In this document: one piece after another, positions 58,858-64,000 of the stretch
Position numbering within the stretch: position 1 is the first letter of the stretch
Layout: each line of letters opens with the position of its first letter
Assembly (NCBI GenBank): GCA_963791615.1
Contig: CAWBTE010000019.1
Coordinates: 1-64,000 of the forward strand
Direction: 5' to 3'
From: CAILZL01 sp963791615
GTDB taxonomy: Bacteria; Pseudomonadota; Gammaproteobacteria; Steroidobacterales; Steroidobacteraceae
DNA: 64,000 nt
Notes under the pieces: generated by a model
What the model was told of the DNA's origin: nothing
Seen by the model: the letters and a program-made list of their open reading frames with translations, nothing else
Database searches by the model: none
Program-made: the position numbers and the translations under genes

Positions 58858-58902
58858 GGTTGTGTGCAGGGGATCGCCCGCGTGGCCCTCCGTCCCCCGG
58901 AA

Positions 58903-58922
58903 GGGCGGTTCACGAACCGCCC
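58903..58922. repeat. REP-like palindrome
   Basis: GGGCGGTTC-AC-GAACCGCCC, identical in its 20 bases to the unit at 5119-5138 and followed by the same CTAC. It lies between yajC and secD inside an otherwise tight operon. Confidence 0.8.
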
Positions 58923-58960
58923 CTACTCATCATCGTCGCGCCCCATCGGAAACATAATTC

Positions 58961-60821
58961 ATGTATCAATTCGCAACCTGGAAATACTGGTTGGTCATTA
59001 CCGTGCTGGTGCTGGGCACGGTGTTCGCACTGCCCAATGTTTTCGGTCTGGACCCGGCGCTGCAATTGTCGCGTACCGACCGCCAGGCAATGGACGAAGC
59101 TGCTGAAACCCGCGTGCTGGGTGTGCTTGCAGCACAGGGCATTACGCCCAGCGCTGACTACCTGCAGGATGGTCGTCTGGTCATCCGCCTGCCGAACGGA
59201 TGAAGCGCAGAGCAAGGCACGCGAAGCCATCCAGTCAGCTGCTGCGGGTGAATACACGCTGGCCTTGTCACGGATTTCCAGCATGCCGGAATGGATGCGC
59301 AAGATCGGCCTGAAGCCGATGAGCCTGGGTCTGGATCTGCGCGGTGGCGTGCACTTTGTCTATGAAGTGGATACCGCGGGCGCGGTGACCCAGGCGCTGC
59401 AAAGTCTGGAGCGCGATGTGCGCACCACGTTGCGCAATGAACGCATCGCCTATCTGAGTGTGGTAACGGAAGGCAGTGGTTTGCGGGTCGCTTTGCGTAA
59501 TGCTGCCGATCTGGCCAAGGCCACCAGGGCCATTACCCCCAGCGATGGCAGCTTGCTGGTGGAAAGCCAGACCAGCGCAGAAGGCGCCAGCCTGCTGGCG
59601 CGCTACACGGAAGCGGCATTGAAAGAACGTCAGGCCACCGCAGTGGAAAAAAACATCCTGACGCTGCGCAATCGTGTTGATCAGCTGGGTATCTCCGAAC
59701 CCACGGTCACCAAGCAGGGCGCCGACCGTATCGTCGTTGAATTGCCCGGTGTGGACGATCCCAATGAAGCCATCCGTGTGCTGGGCGCCACGGCCACGGT
59801 AGAGTTTCGTCTGGTGGATCAGATCAATGACGCCTATGAAGCGCAACGCACACGCCGCATTCCGCTGTCGTCAAAGCTGTATCTTGAGCGCCAGTCCGGC
59901 AGTCCGGTGCTGCTCAAACGCGATGTCATTGCCTCGGGTGATGAGTTGGTCAATGCCGTGTCCACCACGGTTGAGGGGCAGCCGGCGGTCAGCGTGACCT
60001 TGAACGCGCGCGCCGGTGAGGAAATGCTGCGCACTACCCAGCAGAATCTCGGCAAGCCGATGGCAACGGTGTACATCCAGAAAAAGCGTCTGGCCGAAGG
60101 CGAGACCTGCAAGGGCACAAGGATTGGCAATGACTGCACTGAAGAAGACGCCATCAGCGTCGCTACCATTCAGGGCGTATTTTCTTCGCAGTTCCAGATC
60201 ACCGGCTTGCAGGTGACTGAAGCGCGTGACCTCGCGTTGCTGTTGCGTTCCGGTTCGCTGGCCGCGCCGCTGGCGATGGTGGAGCAGCGCACCATCGGCC
60301 CCAGCCTCGGCGCAGAAAACATCGAGAAGGGCTGGAAGGCCATGCTGGTGGGTCTGTTGCTGACCTTTGCGTTCATGGCGGTGTACTACCGCGCCTTCGG
60401 TTGGGTTGCTAATTTAGTGCTGCTCTCCAACCTGGTGCTGACTGTGGGCTTGTTATCCATGTTGCAGGCTTCGCTGTCGTTACCCGGCATTGCCGCCGTG
60501 GTGTTCCATCTGGGTATCGCCGTGGATGCCAACATCCTGATCTATGAACGCATTCGTGAAGAGCTGCGTAATGGGCTGTCGCCGATGGCGGCAATCAATT
60601 CAGGGTTTGAAAAAGCCTTTGCCACCATTGCCGACTCCAACGTCACCACGCTGATTGCCGGTGTGGTGCTGTATGCCTTCGGTACTGGCACCATCAAGAG
60701 CTTCGCCATCGTCATGACGCTGGGTATTCTCACTTCGCTGTTCACCTCGGTGGTGGGCAGCCGTGCGCTGGTCCACTTCCTGTGGGGCCGCAAGCGCAAA
60801 CTTGAATCGTTGTCTATCTAA
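58961..60821 (+). CDS. secD: SecD, interrupted by one frameshift
   Basis: The first 80 codons (MYQFATWKYWLVITVLVLGT, DYLQDGRLVIRLPNG) end at a TGA at 59201-59203. The remainder continues in the next frame as DEAQSKAREAIQSAAAGEYT, LGLDLRGGVHFVYEVD, and the periplasmic P1 and transmembrane domains to 60821. Joined, it gives a normal protein of about 620 residues. One missing base in AACGGATGAAG explains the break. SecD drives late export steps with SecF. Since loss of SecD is severely damaging, a sequence error is the simplest reading. Confidence 0.93.
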
Positions 60822-60836
60822 TCGAAGGGCATACAC

Positions 60837-61769
60837 ATGGAATTTTTCCACAAGGTAACGACCTACCCCTTCATGCATACACGCCGTACCTGGTACGGCG
60901 TGTCCGCTGTCGCGATTGTTGCTTCAATCGCATTGCTGATCCTGCGCGGCTTGAATCTGGGCATCGACTTCACCGGCGGGGTGGTGTTGCAATTCGCCTA
61001 TCCGCAGGCAGCGGATATCGAGCAGGCCCGTGCCGCATTGGCGACGGCCGGTCATGAAGCCAACGTGACCAGCTTTGGCAGCGCCAACGAAGTGATGGTG
61101 AGGCTGCTGCCGGAAGACGGTCAGGATGTGAACGCAGTCAGTCGCGAAGTGACGGCGGTGCTGCAGGGCATTGTTCCCGACGTGCAGCTGCGCAGTTCTG
61201 AAGTGGTAGGGCCACACATTGGCGAAGAACTTACCAATCAGGGTGGTCTGGCGGTGATGCTTACCTTCATCCTGGTCGGCATCTACACCTGGATCCGTTT
61301 CCAGTGGAAGATGGGCGTCAGCGCCGTGGTGGCCACGCTGCATGACCCGATCATCATTCTGGGTTTCTTTGCGCTGACGCAGATCACCTTTGATCTGGCG
61401 GTGCTGGCGGCGATTCTGGCGGTGATTGGTTACTCATTGAATGACACGGTAGTGGTGTTCGACCGGGTGCGTGACAACTTCCTCACCATGCGCCGGGCAA
61501 CCTCGGAAGAAATCATCGACGCCTCCATCAACCAGACCCTGTCGCGTACCGTGATTACCTCCGGCGCTACCTTGCTGGTGGTGATCGTGCTGTTGCTGAT
61601 GGGCGGCGAGACCCTGAAAGGATTCTCCTGGGCGTTGACCATCGGCATTCTGGTCGGTACTTATTCGTCGATCTACGTCGCCGGCGCCATGTCACTGGAG
61701 ATGAAACTCAGTGCACTGGACATGATGCCGCCCAAGGAAGAGAAGGACGAAATCGACGCCTTGCCCTGA
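60837..61769 (+). CDS. secF: Protein translocase subunit SecF
   Basis: A 310-residue protein with six membrane spans: MEFFHKVTTYPFMHTRRTWY, LNLGIDFTGGVVLQF (the D1-like GxDFxGG motif), VLAAILAVIGYSLNDTVVVF and the D5/D6 region SRTVITSGATLLVVIVLLLM. It lies 15 bp behind secD. Confidence 0.96.
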   Translation: MEFFHKVTTYPFMHTRRTWYGVSAVAIVASIALLILRGLNLGIDFTGGVVLQFAYPQAADIEQARAALATAGHEANVTSFGSANEVMVRLLPEDGQDVNAVSREVTAVLQGIVPDVQLRSSEVVGPHIGEELTNQGGLAVMLTFILVGIYTWIRFQWKMGVSAVVATLHDPIIILGFFALTQITFDLAVLAAILAVIGYSLNDTVVVFDRVRDNFLTMRRATSEEIIDASINQTLSRTVITSGATLLVVIVLLLMGGETLKGFSWALTIGILVGTYSSIYVAGAMSLEMKLSALDMMPPKEEKDEIDALP

Positions 61770-61778
61770 TGTTGCAGG

Positions 61779-61798
61779 GGCGGGTTTGTAAACCCGCC
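61779..61798. repeat. REP-like palindrome after secF
   Basis: GGCGGGTTT-GT-AAACCCGCC, preceded by GTTGCAGG, 9 bp after the secF stop. It is a variant of the REP-like family and may also act as a transcript 3' end, since TTTT follows. Confidence 0.7.
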
Positions 61799-61840
61799 TT
61801 TTGCTAGCAGTCAATCACCTACTTCCCTGATTGCCCCCTC

Positions 61841-62812
61841 ATGTCAGCTGTTGCCTGGTTCATCTTCTTCTCAATCTACCTGACCCTGCTGGTCGTGGAT
61901 CTCGGCGTATTCAGCCGCGACTCCAAAGTGCTGACCGTGAAGCAGGCGCTGCAACGCACGGTCGTCTGGATTGTGGTCGCACTGGGCTTTGGCGCGGTGG
62001 TGTACTTCATGTACCAGAATCCCGCACCAGGTACGGTGGTGACGGCGACCGGGCATGATGCTTTCATTCAATACATCACCGGCTACATCCTCGAATGGTC
62101 GCTGTCGGTGGACAATATATTCGTCATCGCGATTATTTTTTCTTACATGAACATTCCGATGCAGTACCAGTATCGGGTGCTGTTCTGGGGAATTGTTGGC
62201 GCGATCGTGCTGCGTGGCGTGATGATTGCGGCCGGCGCGGCGTTGATTCACGCCTTCGACTGGACCTTCTATCTGTTCGGCGCCATCCTGATTGTCTCGG
62301 CGGCGCGCATGCTCAAGAGCGAAGACGAGGAGTTTGATCCCGGCAAGAGTGTGCTGGTGAAGCTGGCGCGCAAGGTGTATCCGATCACTGATCAGCTGGA
62401 TGGCAACAAGTTCTTCACGCGCGTGAATGGCGCTTCAGCGGCCACGCCACTGTTCGTTACCCTGCTGTTTGTCGATCTGGCGGATGTGGTGTTCGCGGTG
62501 GACTCCATTCCCGCCATCTTCGCCGTCACGCAGGATCCGTTCCTGGTGTTTACCTCCAATGCTTTTGCCATCCTTGGCCTGCGCTCGCTGTATTTTGCGG
62601 TGGCCGGATTGATGGCGCTGTTCAAGTATCTGAAAATCTCGTTGGTCTTTGTACTGGGTTTCATCGGTGTGAAGATGCTGCTGCATCATCACGTCGAGAT
62701 CTCCAACCTGCTGTCGCTGGGCGTGATATTGATTTTCCTGTCCATCGGCGTGGCGGCATCGGTGTGGTCTAACAAACGTGACAAGGCTGCGAACACTTCG
62801 CCGCAAAGGTAA
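61841..62812 (+). CDS. TerC-family membrane protein (Alx-like)
   Basis: A 323-residue integral membrane protein with about nine spans. The hallmark acidic motifs are GYILEWSLSVDNIFVIAIIF and LLFVDLADVVFAVDSIPAIF, with ITDQLDGNKFFTR between them. This is the Alx/TerC class. Members act in manganese export and pH- or tellurite-related stress. Its stop overlaps the next gene's start by one base (TAATG). Confidence 0.92.
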   Translation: MSAVAWFIFFSIYLTLLVVDLGVFSRDSKVLTVKQALQRTVVWIVVALGFGAVVYFMYQNPAPGTVVTATGHDAFIQYITGYILEWSLSVDNIFVIAIIFSYMNIPMQYQYRVLFWGIVGAIVLRGVMIAAGAALIHAFDWTFYLFGAILIVSAARMLKSEDEEFDPGKSVLVKLARKVYPITDQLDGNKFFTRVNGASAATPLFVTLLFVDLADVVFAVDSIPAIFAVTQDPFLVFTSNAFAILGLRSLYFAVAGLMALFKYLKISLVFVLGFIGVKMLLHHHVEISNLLSLGVILIFLSIGVAASVWSNKRDKAANTSPQR

Positions 62813-63621
62813 TGGCAATGCTGGAACTACTATCTAGTCCTGAAGTGTGGCTGGCGTTTGGTACGCTGACCGTTCTTGAAATCGTACTGGGTATCGACAA
62901 CATTATTTTCCTGTCGATTCTGGTTGGTAGACTGCCGGTCGCACAGCGGCCGCGTGCGCGTACCATTGGTCTGGCGCTGGCCATGCTGATGCGTATTGCC
63001 CTGCTGCTGTCCATTACCTGGGTGATGGGTCTGAGTGAACCGCTGTTCTCGGTACTGGGCAAGGCGATATCTGGCCGCGACCTGGTGCTGTTCGGTGGCG
63101 GTCTGTTCCTGATTGCCAAGAGCACCATGGAAATTCACGGCAGTCTGGAAGGCGAAGCACATGGTCAAGATGCCTCCGCTGGCAAGGCCGGCGCGAACTT
63201 CCTGAGCATCATCGTGCAGATTGCCATTATCGATATCGTGTTCTCGCTGGATTCGGTGATTACCGCTGTCGGCATGGCCGATGATGTGGAAGTGATGATT
63301 GCCGCCGTGATGGCAGCAGTGGGTGTCATGATGTTCATGGCCGGTCCGATTTCGGATTTCGTCGACCGTCATCCCACGGTGAAGATGCTGGCCCTGTCCT
63401 TCCTGATCCTGATCGGCACGGCGCTGGTGGGTGAAGGCCTTGGCTTCCATATTCCCAAGGGCTACATCTACTTCGCGATGGCGTTCTCGGTGATCGTCGA
63501 GATGCTCAACATCCGCATACGCAAGAAAGTCGAGCCAGTGCATCTGCGCAAGGAAATGGAAGATGAGTGTATGCGAATCCGCCGCCCCTGCAGGGATGAT
63601 GTCAATCGTTTATCGACATGA
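62812..63621 (+). CDS. TerC-family membrane protein (YgdQ-like)
   Basis: A 269-residue second TerC-superfamily protein of the YgdQ type: VLEIVLGIDNIIFLSILVGR, IVQIAIIDIVFSLDSVITAV, GMADDVEVMIAAVMAAVGVM and FVDRHPTVKMLALSFLILIG. The acidic GIDN and SLDS motifs match those of its neighbour, but the overall layout differs. The last 15 residues (RRPCRDDVNRLST region) run over the start of the following GNAT gene and are probably a read-on tail. Confidence 0.9.
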   Translation: MAMLELLSSPEVWLAFGTLTVLEIVLGIDNIIFLSILVGRLPVAQRPRARTIGLALAMLMRIALLLSITWVMGLSEPLFSVLGKAISGRDLVLFGGGLFLIAKSTMEIHGSLEGEAHGQDASAGKAGANFLSIIVQIAIIDIVFSLDSVITAVGMADDVEVMIAAVMAAVGVMMFMAGPISDFVDRHPTVKMLALSFLILIGTALVGEGLGFHIPKGYIYFAMAFSVIVEMLNIRIRKKVEPVHLRKEMEDECMRIRRPCRDDVNRLST

Positions 63622-64000
63622 TCGCGCCATCAGCGTTGAGCAGTTCATTGACCTGCTCAAGCGTTCTACACTGGGTCAGCGTCGTCCCATCGACGACGCG
63701 GCCTGCATCGCCGACATGCTCAAACATGCCAATTTGCTCTGCACGGCGTGGCAGGATGAGCAGCTGGTGGGAGTGGCGCGCTCTGTCACCGATTTTTCCT
63801 ACTGTTGTTACCTGTCTGATCTGGCCGTGGATGAGGCCTGGCAGAAGCAGGGCATTGGTCGGGAGCTGATCCATCAGACGCAACTTCGTCTCGGGCCGCA
63901 GTGCAAGATCATCCTGCTCGCTGCTCCCGCCGCCCAAGAGTACTACCCGAAGATGGGTTTTATTGCGCACCACTCTGCGTGGTTGTTGCCGAGTGATGCG
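63596..64000 (+). CDS. GNAT acetyltransferase (runs off window)
   Basis: The frame is open from the ATG at 63596 (or 63599) to the window end, about 134 codons: MSIVYRHDRAISVEQFIDLL, WQDEQLVGVARSVTDFSYCC, YLSDLAVDEAWQKQGIGREL and YYPKMGFIAHHSAWLLPSD. The acetyl-CoA motif Q-x-x-G-I-G is present in EAWQKQGIGREL. The 3' end lies beyond the window. It overlaps the YgdQ-like 3' end by 26 bp. Confidence 0.85.
   Translation, partial: MMSIVYRHDRAISVEQFIDLLKRSTLGQRRPIDDAACIADMLKHANLLCTAWQDEQLVGVARSVTDFSYCCYLSDLAVDEAWQKQGIGRELIHQTQLRLGPQCKIILLAAPAAQEYYPKMGFIAHHSAWLLPSDA

Noticed and set aside
1..64000. CRISPR arrays, rRNA genes and riboswitches
   Set aside because: None seen on reading both strands; only one tRNA is supportable.

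Overview
The window reads as a gammaproteobacterial chromosome. Markers are the trmD block (rpsP-rimM-trmD-rplS), queA-tgt followed by yajC-secD-secF, mlaFEDCB, a full SUF operon with an Rrf2-type regulator, a YbaL-type antiporter, a Uup-type ABC-F ATPase and xerD. Base composition is GC-rich by eye, with AT-richer patches near 39.5-40.3 kb and 51.6 kb. The SUF layout (sufB-C-D-S-U-T behind an Rrf2 regulator) recalls Xanthomonadales, Nevskiales or Steroidobacterales relatives. That placement is inference, not identification.

Layout: 0-7.4 kb is eroded accessory DNA. It holds a nested-hairpin element, a Fic remnant, tandem 16-mers, a LysR/aldo-keto reductase pair, a DUF4143 ATPase, a radical SAM gene, fragments of an lrp/ald pair, a YkgJ-type Cys protein and a HigBA pair whose toxin is frameshifted. 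7.7-13.1 kb holds uup and a group made of an ECF sigma factor, its probable anti-sigma factor and a VWA lipoprotein. 13.4-19.5 kb is core: the trmD block, sppA, hslR, a queuosine-precursor transporter and a DUF481 outer-membrane protein. 19.5-26.8 kb is the SUF operon with a Rieske protein and SixA at its tail. 27-30.1 kb is the Mla phospholipid-transport operon. 30.1-35.2 kb holds a low-MW phosphatase, two NnrU paralogues, a thiolase, an acyltransferase and xerD. 35.2-44.6 kb is mixed: a TonB receptor, fdxA, Nudix, thioesterase, VOC, a broken GNAT, an MFS pump, a histone-H1-like protein, a DEAD helicase, a transglutaminase-like protein and tiny ORFs. 44.8-48.1 kb is a run of four exported proteins ending in a tannase-family esterase. 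48.2-53.2 kb is a decayed genomic island at tRNA-Leu(CAA), with HigBA, ParDE, a DUF1778/GNAT pair, a relaxase fragment and two oppositely oriented integrase halves. 53.4-64 kb is core again: queA-tgt, an AI-2E-family permease, YbaL, yajC-secD-secF and two TerC-family proteins.

Two unannotated repeat classes stand out. One is a hairpin family (24652-24765 and 35213-35322): a 52-nt apical core is conserved and carries paired compensatory changes, while the 29-31-bp perfect stems differ completely between copies. The other is a set of REP-like GGGGCGGTTC..GAACCGCC palindromes at four intergenic loci. Single-base frameshifts appear in secD, the TonB receptor signal peptide, a GNAT gene, two toxin-antitoxin genes and the integrase. 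The lesion in secD, an essential gene in well-studied bacteria, suggests that part of this is sequence error rather than decay.
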